DNA from: Trueperella pecoris | GTDB lineage: Bacteria; Actinomycetota; Actinomycetes; Actinomycetales; Actinomycetaceae | Assembly (NCBI RefSeq): GCF_014926385.1 | Contig: NZ_CP053291.1 | Coordinates: forward strand, 1,674,001 to 1,738,000 | Direction: 5' to 3' | Length of the DNA: 64,000 nucleotides | Program-made: the position numbers and the translations under genes | Shown: one piece after another, positions 45,475 to 54,269 of the stretch | How the letters are laid out: the number at the start of each line of letters is the position of its first letter | Numbering within the stretch: position 1 is the first letter of the stretch | Notes under the pieces: generated by a model | Seen by the model: the letters and a program-made list of their open reading frames with translations, nothing else | What the model was told of the DNA's origin: nothing | The model's database searches: none

Positions 45475-47128
45475 TGTCGGCGACCTTCCTCTTCTTCTTT
45501 TTGCTCCGTGAACGGCCGAACAGTTCTCTGCCGGACTCGAGGTGGACGAATGCAGACTCGGTCAGGATCTGCCGTGTCTCCTCGGAGTAGCGGCTGATCT
45601 TGTCGATCGCGAGGAAGATTTGTTTGCGCTGGCGCGCGTAAACTTTCGCGATGCCGTCGAATGCCTGGTCTTCGATGGGCTGAACGAGCATCGAATCGTG
45701 GGCAACTGCGGGAAGCAGGGTCGTCTCCAGCATCGCCAGGTCGAATGAGATCAGCCCGCGCTGGGTGGAGCCGGTGCCGGAGTCGTTCTCGATCTCGTAG
45801 GAATACTTGCCGACTTCGGGGATCTTAATGCTTGGCGGGGTTCGCTCTTCGCCGGTGATCTCCCCGTCGATACGCTGCATGACAGTGTTGAGCTGGTCTT
45901 CGATGCCCTGCAGGATCGACGTGGATTCTCTAGCGAGCGCCTCGGCGGCTTCCTTTTTGGATGCCATGAGTCGCTGCTCTTCGAGGAAGGCCTTGTTCGC
46001 GTTGGCGAGGGACCGGATCTGTCGGTCTAGTTCGCTGTAGGCGCGGATATCGGCCTGGGTTGCGGTTGGTGCGACGGAAAGCTCCTCGAGCCGGGAGTTG
46101 AGTTGTCCTAGGCGCTGCTGAATTCGCCCACGTTCTTCTTCCAACTGCTTGGTTTCTGCTTTGAACTCGGCGTCTAGAACCTGACGGATGCTGCGGTGGA
46201 AGTGTTCGATGTTTTCGATGTGTTCGATATTTGCCTCTGGGAAGAATTCGCGCAGCGCATCGAACTTCTTGGTCAGGCTGACGTCGGATGAGATGCCCTT
46301 GGCCCGTCGCATGGCGTTGATTTGTCGACCGAGCTGGTTGAAGCGCCGCAGCAAGGGCTCGCGTTCTGCCTGCACCTCGTTGATGGCTGCCTGTTGGGCT
46401 GAGGTGTAGTCCTTAGCAGTCAATCCTGCGCGGATTCCTGCTTGGTCGCGTTCGGTCTGGAGGTCTTCGATTCGCTGGGTGTTGTTATTGACCTCGGTGA
46501 TGTTCCTTGCCCGGGGGAAATCGTAGTACCGCCCGGCTGCATGGAACAGGTCAAGCTCTCGAGCAGTCTCATCCTTAGCAGTCATGAAGCCTTGAAGCTT
46601 GGTGTACTCATCGAACAGCATCAGTAGACGCTTGACGCCGTCTGCCTGGGTGTCTCGGGGGTGCGCAAGGAGTGGGTGGTCGACATCGGAGTTCTTGCGT
46701 TGCCAGATCCGGAAGAAGTTGCTGACTGCTTGACGGAGACTGATGCCAGTATCTTGAAGTCCATACTGGGTGCCGACAAAGGTCTTGAAGTCGTCGAGTG
46801 TCATGGTGCGCAGCGGGCGGTAGTTCTTATCGCAGAGGGTGATCGCTGTCGGCGTGTCGGTGGCTCGCCGAAAGCAGTGAGTCTCTCCGCCGAGGAGGAA
46901 CGCGAAGCGAATCTCGTGATGGCCGATGTTCTTGATGACGTCTTTGGCTTTGTCGACGTAGTCAGAACCGCCGAAGCAGAAGTCGATGGCCAAAAGCGTG
47001 GTGGATTTGCCGATGGAGTTCTCGGTGTTTTCAGTACCGAGCACTGTGTTCAGCCCCTCGCTCAAGCGCAGCGGGCCAGGGCGTTGTTCGTCGTGAAAGA
47101 ACGCGTCACTGTCGAACTCGACCAACAT
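45467..47128 (-). CDS. DUF2326 ATPase of an ABC-three-component (ABC-3C) system
   Basis: A 553-residue SMC/Rad50-like protein. The N-terminus has a P-loop (GTENTENSIGKST, about residues 31-43). A long coiled coil covers about residues 190-420. The C-terminal DUF2326 domain carries ISFDLAMLETTLLPAVAHDS, corresponding to the ABC signature and Walker B region in degenerate form. DUF2326 ATPases are one ATPase class of the ABC-3C conflict systems classified by Krishnan, Burroughs, Iyer and Aravind. The two companion components are encoded just upstream. It presumably senses or binds foreign DNA ends. The sequence ends in a Lys/Arg-rich tail. Confidence 0.8.
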   Translation of the reverse strand: MLVEFDSDAFFHDEQRPGPLRLSEGLNTVLGTENTENSIGKSTTLLAIDFCFGGSDYVDKAKDVIKNIGHHEIRFAFLLGGETHCFRRATDTPTAITLCDKNYRPLRTMTLDDFKTFVGTQYGLQDTGISLRQAVSNFFRIWQRKNSDVDHPLLAHPRDTQADGVKRLLMLFDEYTKLQGFMTAKDETARELDLFHAAGRYYDFPRARNITEVNNNTQRIEDLQTERDQAGIRAGLTAKDYTSAQQAAINEVQAEREPLLRRFNQLGRQINAMRRAKGISSDVSLTKKFDALREFFPEANIEHIENIEHFHRSIRQVLDAEFKAETKQLEEERGRIQQRLGQLNSRLEELSVAPTATQADIRAYSELDRQIRSLANANKAFLEEQRLMASKKEAAEALARESTSILQGIEDQLNTVMQRIDGEITGEERTPPSIKIPEVGKYSYEIENDSGTGSTQRGLISFDLAMLETTLLPAVAHDSMLVQPIEDQAFDGIAKVYARQRKQIFLAIDKISRYSEETRQILTESAFVHLESGRELFGRSRSKKKKRKVADSE

Positions 47129-47345
47129 AGTGGAGTACCTCCTCCGGGTAGAGCAGCTCGATCTGGCCGAGTGCGAATAAGCAGTCCAAGGCGTCGGCGA
47201 ACTCGTCCACGTCGGCGAACTTCGATTTGACCTTCTTGTATAAGGCAGCGGGACTGAGATCCTGCTCGGACAGATGCTTCAGGATCGGCGGGAACTGGCT
47301 CAGCGTGGACTGCGAATAGGGGGTGACTTTGCTAGGCAGTCGCAT
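47106..47345 (-). CDS. ABC-3C middle component-like small protein
   Basis: A 79-residue protein too short for some gene finders. The sequence STLSQFPPILKHLSEQDLSP followed by a wHTH-like half resembles the small middle components (MC6-like) of ABC-3C systems. The start is the ATG at 47345, which overlaps the upstream gene by 14 bases; the stop overlaps the ATPase gene by 23 bases. The extended frame to 47660 is antisense-like and rejected. The function is presumably linking the other two components. Confidence 0.65.
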   Translation of the reverse strand: MRLPSKVTPYSQSTLSQFPPILKHLSEQDLSPAALYKKVKSKFADVDEFADALDCLFALGQIELLYPEEVLHYVGRVRQ

Positions 47346-48576
47346 CGAACACCTCGCAGTTTTGAACGAAAAAGCACGCAACGATGATCGACGCGCTGAG
47401 ATTCGTCGAGTCGGAGTTGGCGTGGATCCAATCAGCAACTTGATCGAATATCGCTTGCTGGTCATCAGTGTGCTGGGATGCCTGGTCGTAGAAGTCGGCG
47501 ACTTGCCCGGCGATCGCGTCGAATCGGCTGCGACCCCTGCCGCCTTCGAGTGCGTGGAACTCTTGCTCGATGATGCGGTACCACTGCAAGACGTGGATCT
47601 TGATCCGCTCGGCGAGCTCAAAGTACTCGGGCTTGACCTTTTCAGCGACTCGCACCGCATCCAACGTTAGCTCCGGGATAGCTCTATTGACGATGCGTTC
47701 CCCAAGCGTTTCGATGACAGAGACGATCGCCGGGTGGAGTTGTGAATCGAACGCGGTGTCCTGAAGGGCTGTTGCAGCGATCCTGCGATTTCGAATGTCT
47801 CGGAGTTTGTTTATGACATCAGGTACTTCAAGCAACGTGTCATTGGCGGGGACGAGTTTGGCGCACTTGACACACACTGCTTCCCGGTCAGTTTCAGAGC
47901 TTTCGTCGTCAATGGTGAAGGAGACAATCTCGAAGAATGGTCGCCGTTCACCTTTAACGGTCTTCACCAGTCGCTCTTTGCGGCAGACAGGACACAAGTC
48001 TCCATTGCGGGCCGCAAGCACGACATCTGCTTCAGTGATCGATCCGATACCGGCTCGTTTCTTATTCGGCCTTGAGATAGCTGAGATAAACGTATCAGCG
48101 TAAAACGAACCGTCATCTTTGTCTGCGATGTACAGCAGATCTTCAGCTGCATCGGCGCTGACCTCGGGATCATCTTTGATGAGTTCGATCAGCTCGGTCT
48201 TGAAGTCAATCTCGCGCATTGGCGCAATATCTTGGGCGATCTTGCTGAACGCTTCACGTGCAGCCCCACGTAGTCCAGGTTGCTTCAGAACGGGCCCGAA
48301 GCCGGTGTGCAGCTCGATGTCCTGCCTGAGCAGCCCACTGACCGTCTTGGGTGTGCGCCACACGTCCCACCCATCCTTGTCCGCAACCGGGGCGAAGTCC
48401 TGAATCCAGCGCAAGAGCACCTCCACGATGTAGGCGTCAGTTGAGGTCATCTTTGGGCGCGCCGTCGAAGGCTGCTTGTCACCCTTGCGAGTCGGCGTGC
48501 TGTAGTTCGCGGCTGGCTGGATCAGCACCTTCTGTAGGGCACGGGCGAAGGTCGCGAAGCACAACTGGCTCATCAC
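47332..48576 (-). CDS. ABC-3C C-terminal component with zinc ribbon
   Basis: A 414-residue protein, the first gene of the operon, with AAAGGAGG before ATGATG. Cysteine pairs CPVC (about residue 195) and CVKC (about residue 238) form a zinc-ribbon-like unit in the middle. The C-terminal about 150 residues are helical and resemble the ABC-3C C-terminal domain, including IHVLQWYRIIEQEFHAL. The N-terminal region (ADKDGWDVWRTPKTVSGLL) is not one I recognise and may be the effector. It is co-oriented with, and overlaps, the middle component gene. The call rests on gene neighbourhood and the C-terminal pattern. Confidence 0.6.
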   Translation of the reverse strand: MMSQLCFATFARALQKVLIQPAANYSTPTRKGDKQPSTARPKMTSTDAYIVEVLLRWIQDFAPVADKDGWDVWRTPKTVSGLLRQDIELHTGFGPVLKQPGLRGAAREAFSKIAQDIAPMREIDFKTELIELIKDDPEVSADAAEDLLYIADKDDGSFYADTFISAISRPNKKRAGIGSITEADVVLAARNGDLCPVCRKERLVKTVKGERRPFFEIVSFTIDDESSETDREAVCVKCAKLVPANDTLLEVPDVINKLRDIRNRRIAATALQDTAFDSQLHPAIVSVIETLGERIVNRAIPELTLDAVRVAEKVKPEYFELAERIKIHVLQWYRIIEQEFHALEGGRGRSRFDAIAGQVADFYDQASQHTDDQQAIFDQVADWIHANSDSTNLSASIIVACFFVQNCEVFDATA

Positions 48577-48595
48577 AACCTCCTTTAGAAAAAGA

Positions 48596-48615
48596 GCACC
48601 AAAAGGGCACCAAAA
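48596..48615 (-). promoter_or_regulatory. direct repeats upstream of the ABC-3C/Type I operon
   Basis: The nonamer gcaccaaaa occurs at 48596-48604 and 48607-48615, 11 bases apart (one helical turn), 20 bases before the first ATG of the operon. Reading on the minus strand it is ttttggtgc twice. It fits an operator site next to a promoter. Confidence 0.5.
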
Positions 48616-48979
48616 CTAGGGCAACGACATTTACTCGCCCGATTTTTAGTCTGGAAGTACCTCCGGAGGCATCCGTCGCGTACCTCGAGACTTCGGCCTT
48701 AAGTCTACCGCTGATGTTCTTCGAAGGGGCCTAAGACACTCTGCGAGTGCTCTAGGCGGCTGTGGAATCTGAGTGGCCACGACGGTTCCGCGACCTACAG
48801 GTGCCGCGTGCTGATCACACAAGGCCGTCAACCATCAGGGAGACGCGTAAGAGCAGCAAGTGGCAGGTGCCCGCCCAGCGGGTTCCTGCCATCTCGTTTC
48901 TCTACCCATCCCTTCCTGAGCCGTTGACACCGAGCTTGCTACCTCACGGGTCTTCCTCCAACACGGAGGGAACACCCCG
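48616..48979. other. junction between defence operon and prophage operon
   Basis: This 364-base stretch separates the leftward defence operon from the rightward prophage operon and must hold both promoters. Short ORFs exist but none is credible. A TTGACA at about 48923 lacks a well-spaced -10. GGAGGG at about 48966-48971 is the ribosome-binding site of the next gene. No integration site, tRNA or integrase is recognisable. Confidence 0.4.
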
Positions 48980-49603
48980 TTGTCAACACAACCGCATACC
49001 AATACCCCCGCCCCCTACTCTGTGCGCACGAAGTATTTCGCAGGGCACGAGTTCAAGCAGATCTACGTCCCGTCCCGGCTCATCGACGATGTCCAGCAGT
49101 ACGCATGGATCCAGCTCGTTGACCCACCGACTGGCGACATAGAGCTGAAGCTGAGCGCCGACGAGGTTCTCGCTTTGCTGTACGACCCGACGTACGTGCC
49201 GGAGTGGAAAGTCGCATACCTGCGCACTGCCTACTTCGGTTTTCGTGCCGCCGAGAACGCTCGAAACCGTGGCGACCTCTCCTATAGCGATTGGGAAGTC
49301 GAGGTTCATGACGGACCTCAGTATTTGAACGTCTCTGTTCACGAAGAACAGGTCGATAGCGAGCTGGTTGTCGAATGGCTGCTGTCTCAGGTCAGCGACA
49401 AGCAAGCGGAACAGATCCGCCTGCACGTGTTTGAGCGGCTCTCCTTCGTCGAGATCGCGCGTGAGGAGCGCCCCGGCGCTGACGAGGCCGAGGTAGCGCG
49501 GCGCGCGAACAGCATCGGGCGTTCGGTCAAGCGCGGCCTGAAGAGGCTTCGGGAATTCATCGAGACGGAGTGTCCGGATCTGGCTCTCTTCGGGGGCGTA
49601 TGA
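48980..49603 (+). CDS. sigma-70 region-4-like phage regulator
   Basis: A 207-residue protein starting with TTG at 48980 after GGAGGG. The C-terminal part (DKQAEQIRLHVFERLSFVEI then RRANSIGRSVKRGLKRL) matches sigma-70 region 4, while the N-terminus lacks a clear region 2. It is the first gene of the prophage replication operon. A short stretch of its 3' end recurs at 54365-54397. It may act as an alternative sigma or as a phage transcription regulator. Confidence 0.7.
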   Translation: MSTQPHTNTPAPYSVRTKYFAGHEFKQIYVPSRLIDDVQQYAWIQLVDPPTGDIELKLSADEVLALLYDPTYVPEWKVAYLRTAYFGFRAAENARNRGDLSYSDWEVEVHDGPQYLNVSVHEEQVDSELVVEWLLSQVSDKQAEQIRLHVFERLSFVEIAREERPGADEAEVARRANSIGRSVKRGLKRLREFIETECPDLALFGGV

Positions 49604-49667
49604 GTGCCCGGCCCACACCAAGGCCAGCACCAACCGACTCTCAACCTGTGTCATAAGGAGGAGCACG

Positions 49668-49907
49668 ATGACCAAACATCGTCTCAAGGTCACCTTGACC
49701 GACCAGCCCGAACCTGACGCTGCGGTCTCTGCCCGCAAGGTCAGTATCCGCACCCGGCTAGCCCGCAAACTGCTCGGGAACCCCCAGCAGCTCACCGTTC
49801 TCGTGCCGGGCAACCAGGTCCACGCAGTAGAAATCGTACGCCCAGACGATGACCTCATGGAGCTCGCCAACGCGGTCGGCGTTACCCGCAGAGGTGATGT
49901 CGCGTGA
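49668..49907 (+). CDS. small phage protein of unknown function
   Basis: A 79-residue basic protein after AAGGAGGAG. I see a beta-rich central part (LTVLVPGNQVHAVEIV) and no known motif. It overlaps the following gene by four bases and is part of the same operon. Confidence 0.65.
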   Translation: MTKHRLKVTLTDQPEPDAAVSARKVSIRTRLARKLLGNPQQLTVLVPGNQVHAVEIVRPDDDLMELANAVGVTRRGDVA

Positions 49908-50314
49908 ACGTCACCGAAGCGAACACATTCATTCAGGCGATCAACACGATCGTCGAGGGGTACACCGCTCTAGCACGAGCGATCGAGGACAGTGCGTGGG
50001 CATCGTTTGAGGACCACGTTGGCATGACGGGTGCTCGCCCGATCGCCGCCGCCGAACTGGCCCAGCCTGCACTCGAAGCTGAAGCGGAAGAGTACGAGGC
50101 CGCCCACCAGCCACCCGCCCCGGTGCCTATTCCTGAACCGGTGCCGGTGACGCTCGAGCAAGTCCGCACCATGCTGGCCAGGCTCTCGCAGGCAGGCCAC
50201 ACCGCCCGCGTGCGTGAACTTATCCAGGCCGCTGGTGCGAACAAGCTCTCCGAGGTTGCCCCATCAAAGTATGGGCAGTTGCTGGAGCAGTCGGGGGCGA
50301 TAGCTGATGCCTGA
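49904..50314 (+). CDS. phage protein of unknown function
   Basis: A 136-residue acidic protein starting with GTG that overlaps the previous stop. A Pro-rich linker (about residues 68-82, PPAPVPIPEPVPV) separates two helical halves. The C-terminal half (LEQVRTMLARLSQAG) resembles small phage proteins placed before DUF2800 nucleases in prophages of Gram-positive bacteria, sometimes misnamed rrp5. Function unknown. It overlaps the DUF2800 gene by eight bases. Confidence 0.65.
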   Translation: MNVTEANTFIQAINTIVEGYTALARAIEDSAWASFEDHVGMTGARPIAAAELAQPALEAEAEEYEAAHQPPAPVPIPEPVPVTLEQVRTMLARLSQAGHTARVRELIQAAGANKLSEVAPSKYGQLLEQSGAIADA

Positions 50315-51443
50315 CCAGCACGCACTGCTTAGTGCCTCGGGTGCGCACCGCTGGTTAGCCTGCACGCCCTCAGCCACGTTGGAAGCCGGGCTCCCAGACT
50401 CCTCATCGTCTGCTGCCGAGCAAGGCACCGCTGCCCATGAGCTCGCGGAGTGGAAGCTCCGCCGCTCCTTGCATGACGCGCCGACCACCAGGCCTGTCTC
50501 GGATTGGCATGACGAGCAGATGGACACCCTCACCGACGACTACGTGGCGTTCGTCCAGGAGCGGCTGCGTGACGTACGCCAGGTGTGTGCGGATCCGCAG
50601 GTGCTCATCGAGCAACGCCTTGACTTTAGCCATGTGGTGCCAGGCGGTTTCGGGACCGGGGACTGCGTGATTATCGCCGAACCCACGCTCCAAATTATTG
50701 ACCTGAAGTACGGCCAGGGTGTCATGGTCGAGGCCGAGAACAACCCGCAGCTCATGCTCTATGCGCTCGGAGCGTTGAACGCGTTCGGATCGTTGTACGA
50801 CATCAGCGAGGTGGCGGTCACGGTCTACCAGCCCCGCCGCTCCAACGTTTCAACGTGGACGATCCCGGTCTCTGACCTCGATGCCTGGGCCGAGAACGTG
50901 GTGAAACCGCGTGCCGTGTTGGCGGCAGCTGGTGACGGCGAGTTCGCTCCTGGGGAGTGGTGCCGGTTCTGCAAACTCAGCGCCACCTGCCGCACTCGGG
51001 CCGAAGCCAACCTGCAGCTTGCCAAGCATGAGTTCGCACCACCTGCCGAACTCATCGATGCCGAGATCGCAAAGGTGCTGGCCCAGCTGCCGGACCTGAA
51101 GGCCTGGGCTGCCGATGTGGAATCACACGCGCTGTCGCTAGCGGTGAACCAGGGCAAATTGTGGCCTGGTTTCAAGCTCGTGGAAGGCCGCTCGATCCGC
51201 AAGTACGTGGACGAAAAGGCCGTTGCCGAGGCCGCGCAGGCTGCCGGTGTCACCGACGTCTGGGAGCAAAAGCTCAAGATGATCACCGCGCTCGAAAAGC
51301 AACTGGGCAAGAAGCGCTTCTCCGAACTATTCGGGGATCTCGTGGTCAAACCAGCCGGTAAGCCCACACTCGTCCCCGACTCCGACAGGAGGCCCGCACT
51401 GGAGATCCAGTCGGCAACAGATGAATTCACTGCAATCAAGTAA
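50307..51443 (+). CDS. DUF2800 PD-(D/E)xK nuclease
   Basis: A 378-residue RecB/AddB-type nuclease. The core catalytic stretch is IIDLKYGQG near residue 130. A four-cysteine iron-sulfur staple is visible: one Cys near the N-terminus in HRWLACTPS and three near residue 215 in WCRFCKLSATCR, the layout typical of AddB-like nucleases. It commonly precedes a DUF2815 gene in prophages, as here. Probable role: recombination-linked end processing of phage DNA. Overlaps the upstream gene and ends 21 bases before the DUF2815 gene. Confidence 0.85.
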   Translation: MPDQHALLSASGAHRWLACTPSATLEAGLPDSSSSAAEQGTAAHELAEWKLRRSLHDAPTTRPVSDWHDEQMDTLTDDYVAFVQERLRDVRQVCADPQVLIEQRLDFSHVVPGGFGTGDCVIIAEPTLQIIDLKYGQGVMVEAENNPQLMLYALGALNAFGSLYDISEVAVTVYQPRRSNVSTWTIPVSDLDAWAENVVKPRAVLAAAGDGEFAPGEWCRFCKLSATCRTRAEANLQLAKHEFAPPAELIDAEIAKVLAQLPDLKAWAADVESHALSLAVNQGKLWPGFKLVEGRSIRKYVDEKAVAEAAQAAGVTDVWEQKLKMITALEKQLGKKRFSELFGDLVVKPAGKPTLVPDSDRRPALEIQSATDEFTAIK

Positions 51444-51464
51444 CAAGAAAGAAGGTAAGACAAG

Positions 51465-52022
51465 ATGTCTGCAACGAATCCGACCCGTGTGGTCACCGGC
51501 GAAGTGCGCCTGTCCTACGCCAACATCTTCGAGGCGAAGTCGATCCAGGGCGGCAAGCCCAAGTACAGCGTGTCTTTGATCATCCCCAAGGGCGACACTG
51601 AGACGCTGGCCAAGATCGAACGTGCCATTGGTGCGGCGATCGACGCCGGGATTGGGAAGTTCGGTGGCAAGCGCCCCAACAAGGCAGCCCTCAAGCTCCC
51701 GCTCCGCGACGGGGACATTGAACGCGACGATGAAGCCTACGCAAACGCCATGTTCGTCAACGCGAACTCGACCACCCCGCCCCAGGTTGTGGGCGCGGAT
51801 CTGCAGCCGATCCTGGATGCCTCCGAGGTCTACTCCGGGTGTTACGCCCGCGTGAGCCTCTCGTTCTATGCGTTCAACACCAACGGTAACCGGGGTATCG
51901 CGTGCGGGCTGGGCAACATCCAAAAGGTCCGCGATGGGGAACCCCTTGGCGGTAACCGCATCAGTGCCGAGGAAGACTTCGGGTCATTCACGGCAGCCAC
52001 CGACAACGACTTCCTGAACTGA
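51465..52022 (+). CDS. DUF2815 phage protein (ssDNA-binding-like)
   Basis: A 185-residue protein of the DUF2815 family, with the signature stretches KYSVSLIIPKGDTETLAKIE and YARVSLSFYAFNTNGNRGIA. The family is thought to bind single-stranded DNA and is regularly paired with DUF2800 and a family A DNA polymerase in prophages. The ATG follows AGAAGG. Confidence 0.85.
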   Translation: MSATNPTRVVTGEVRLSYANIFEAKSIQGGKPKYSVSLIIPKGDTETLAKIERAIGAAIDAGIGKFGGKRPNKAALKLPLRDGDIERDDEAYANAMFVNANSTTPPQVVGADLQPILDASEVYSGCYARVSLSFYAFNTNGNRGIACGLGNIQKVRDGEPLGGNRISAEEDFGSFTAATDNDFLN

Positions 52023-52038
52023 CCGGAGGGCCGTCGAC

Positions 52039-52224
52039 ATGATGTGGGACGTCTTCAACGCAATCACCCTCGCCATCTGGGTGTACGTACTCATCCCGTT
52101 CTGGGTGGTGTTCTTGTTCGGCTGGATCAAGATCAAGCTCCAGAGCCGCCGTGATCGCAAGCGCCTGGCCGAGTTGCTCGAGGCCGAGAAGGCCGAATTC
52201 GACCGCCTGCGGGTTTCTGAATAA
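52039..52224 (+). CDS. small single-span membrane protein
   Basis: A 61-residue protein with one hydrophobic segment (about residues 7-30, IWVYVLIPFWVVFLFGWI) and a charged cytosolic helix. Co-oriented between the DUF2815 and DNA polymerase genes, 16 bases after the former. No family recognised; the clean hydrophobic segment and GGAGGG-type upstream bases support it being real. Confidence 0.55.
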   Translation: MMWDVFNAITLAIWVYVLIPFWVVFLFGWIKIKLQSRRDRKRLAELLEAEKAEFDRLRVSE

Positions 52225-52235
52225 TCCACCCATTC

Positions 52236-52279
52236 ACGGGAGGGAACCAACCCCAATCAGCGGGCTGGTTCCCTCCCGT
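52236..52279 (+). terminator. 14-bp stem-loop before the polymerase gene
   Basis: Arms acgggagggaacca (52236-52249) and tggttccctcccgt (52266-52279) pair perfectly around a 16-base loop. It lies between the small membrane gene and the polymerase gene. No T-tract follows, so it may be an attenuator, a processing site or a weak terminator that lowers polymerase expression. Confidence 0.6.
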
Positions 52280-52307
52280 TCTCACGTACCCCAAGGGAGG
52301 CATGCCT

Positions 52308-54269
52308 GTGCGTGAACTCTTCATCGACATCGAGACCTTTTCGCCAGTGAACCTGGTCAAGGCCGGGGTCTACCCCTACGCCGAACACCCAGAGTTCGAC
52401 GTTCTCTTGTTCGGCTACTCGATTGATGGTGGCCACGTTGAGGTCGTCGATCTCGCCTCGGGTGGTTCCCTGCCCGGTGATGTGCTGGCCGCGCTGGTCG
52501 ATCCTGATGTGGTGAAGCGGGCGTTCAACGCCGCCTTCGAACGCATCTGTCTCTCAGCCTGGCTCAACCGCCACCACCCGGTGCTTATGGCCGGGCAGCG
52601 GTTGCTGGACCCGGCGCAGTGGCACTGCACCATGATCTGGTCCGCTTACCTCGGCCTGCCCATGAGCCTGGAGCAGGTCGCCACCGTGCTGGATCTGCCC
52701 GTGCGTAAAGACAGTGCAGGCAAGAAGCTCATCACTCATTTCTGCACCCCGGCCAAACCATCGGTTCTCAACCAAGGCAGCAACCGTAATCCGCCGTCGT
52801 CCAACCCGAGGGGCTGGGAGGCATTCATTGCCTACAACCGGCGCGACGTCGAAGTCGAGCTCGCCATCCACGACCGACTCGAAGCCTTCCCGGTCCCAGA
52901 GACTGAGTGGGACACCTACGTGCTCGATCAACGGATCAACGACACCGGCATCCTCCTCGACAGCGTGCTGGTGGGTCATGCGGTCCAGTGCGACCGTCAG
53001 CACCGTGCCACCACGCTCGCCCGCGCTCAAGAGCTCACGGGGCTTGAGAATCCGAACTCGCCCATCCAGCTCAAGGAATGGCTCGCCGAGCACGGCACAC
53101 CCCTGCAGTCACTCACCAAAGACGAAGTCGCTACTGCGCTCGACACCGCCACCGGCGACGTCAAAGTGGCACTCGAGCTACGTGGCGAACTCGCCAAATC
53201 CTCGGTGAAGAAATACGAGGCTATGCAGCACGTCGCAGGAGCCGACGGGCGCGGACGGGGCTTCCTGCAGTTCTACGGCGCAGGCAGAACTGGAAGATTC
53301 GCTGGCCGCCTCGTCCAAGTCCAAAACCTACCCCGCAACTACCTCCCAGATTTGGCGGAAGCCCGAGGACTTGTGCGGACGGGCAACTTCGAGGCGGTCG
53401 AACTGCTCTACGACTCTGTGCCCGACACCCTCAGCCAACTGATCCGCACTGCATTTATCCCCGCCGACGGCCACCGGTTCGTGGTCGCTGATTTCTCCGC
53501 CATCGAGGCGCGGGTGATCGCCTGGCTCGCAGGCGAAACCACCACCCTCACCGCTTTCGAAGCGGGCAAGGATCTGTACTGCGAGACCGCCAGCCGCATG
53601 TTCGGCGTCCCCGTCGAGAAGCACGGTGTGAACAGTGACCTGCGGCAGAAGGGCAAAATCGCAGTCTTAGCTTGCGGTTATCAAGGCGGCGTCGGGGCGC
53701 TGAAGGCCATGGGTGCACTACGCATGGGACTGGCTGAGCCCGAGCTTCAACCTCTGGTGGATGCGTGGCGCTCAGCCAACCCAAACGTCGTCCAGCTGTG
53801 GGCCGACGTCAACGCCGCCGCCATCGAAACCATCAGCACCCGCCAGCCCACCCATATCGGTCCGCTGACCTTCACGGTCGAAGCCGGGATCATGTTCATT
53901 GCCCTCCCATCAGCTCGTCGGCTCGCTTACGCAAAGCCACGGCTGGGCGAGAACAGATTCGGCGGCACCAGCATCACCCACGAAGGCATCACCACAGGAC
54001 GCAAGTGGGGACAGCTGGAAACCTACGGCGGGAAACTCACCGAGAACATCGTCCAAGCCGTCGCCCGCGACCTACTCACCTTCGGCATGCACCAAGTTGA
54101 CCAAGCTGGGCATCGGATCGTCATGCATGTACATGACGAGATCGTCGTCGAAACCACTACCGCCACAGTCGACGAGATCTGCAACCTCATGGCCACCACC
54201 CCCGACTGGGCTGAAGGCTTGCCCCTATCGGCGGATGGGTTCGCGTGTGACTTCTACCAGAAGGACTGA
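52308..54269 (+). CDS. phage DNA polymerase, family A
   Basis: A 653-residue replicative-type polymerase. The N-terminal 3'-5' exonuclease domain begins LFIDIETFSP (DxE motif). The polymerase domain has motif A VVADFSAIEARVIAWLAGE, motif B RQKGKIAVLACGYQGG and motif C MHVHDEIVVE. I choose the GTG at 52308: GGAGG lies 7 bases before it but only 1 base before the ATG at 52302. No 5'-nuclease domain, typical of siphophage polymerases. Most likely copies the phage genome together with the downstream primase-helicase. Confidence 0.92.
   Translation: MRELFIDIETFSPVNLVKAGVYPYAEHPEFDVLLFGYSIDGGHVEVVDLASGGSLPGDVLAALVDPDVVKRAFNAAFERICLSAWLNRHHPVLMAGQRLLDPAQWHCTMIWSAYLGLPMSLEQVATVLDLPVRKDSAGKKLITHFCTPAKPSVLNQGSNRNPPSSNPRGWEAFIAYNRRDVEVELAIHDRLEAFPVPETEWDTYVLDQRINDTGILLDSVLVGHAVQCDRQHRATTLARAQELTGLENPNSPIQLKEWLAEHGTPLQSLTKDEVATALDTATGDVKVALELRGELAKSSVKKYEAMQHVAGADGRGRGFLQFYGAGRTGRFAGRLVQVQNLPRNYLPDLAEARGLVRTGNFEAVELLYDSVPDTLSQLIRTAFIPADGHRFVVADFSAIEARVIAWLAGETTTLTAFEAGKDLYCETASRMFGVPVEKHGVNSDLRQKGKIAVLACGYQGGVGALKAMGALRMGLAEPELQPLVDAWRSANPNVVQLWADVNAAAIETISTRQPTHIGPLTFTVEAGIMFIALPSARRLAYAKPRLGENRFGGTSITHEGITTGRKWGQLETYGGKLTENIVQAVARDLLTFGMHQVDQAGHRIVMHVHDEIVVETTTATVDEICNLMATTPDWAEGLPLSADGFACDFYQKD

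Larger units (their letters stand above)
32800..48660. other. defence island
   Basis: This region of leftward genes holds IetAS, a Type ISP remnant and an ABC-3C plus Type I restriction operon. It is visibly less GC-rich over 32800-38800 than the chromosomal backbone. It is bounded on the left by gene debris and on the right by the rightward prophage operon. I see no integrase, transposase or tRNA at either edge, so the mode of entry is not known. The extent given is approximate. Confidence 0.7.
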
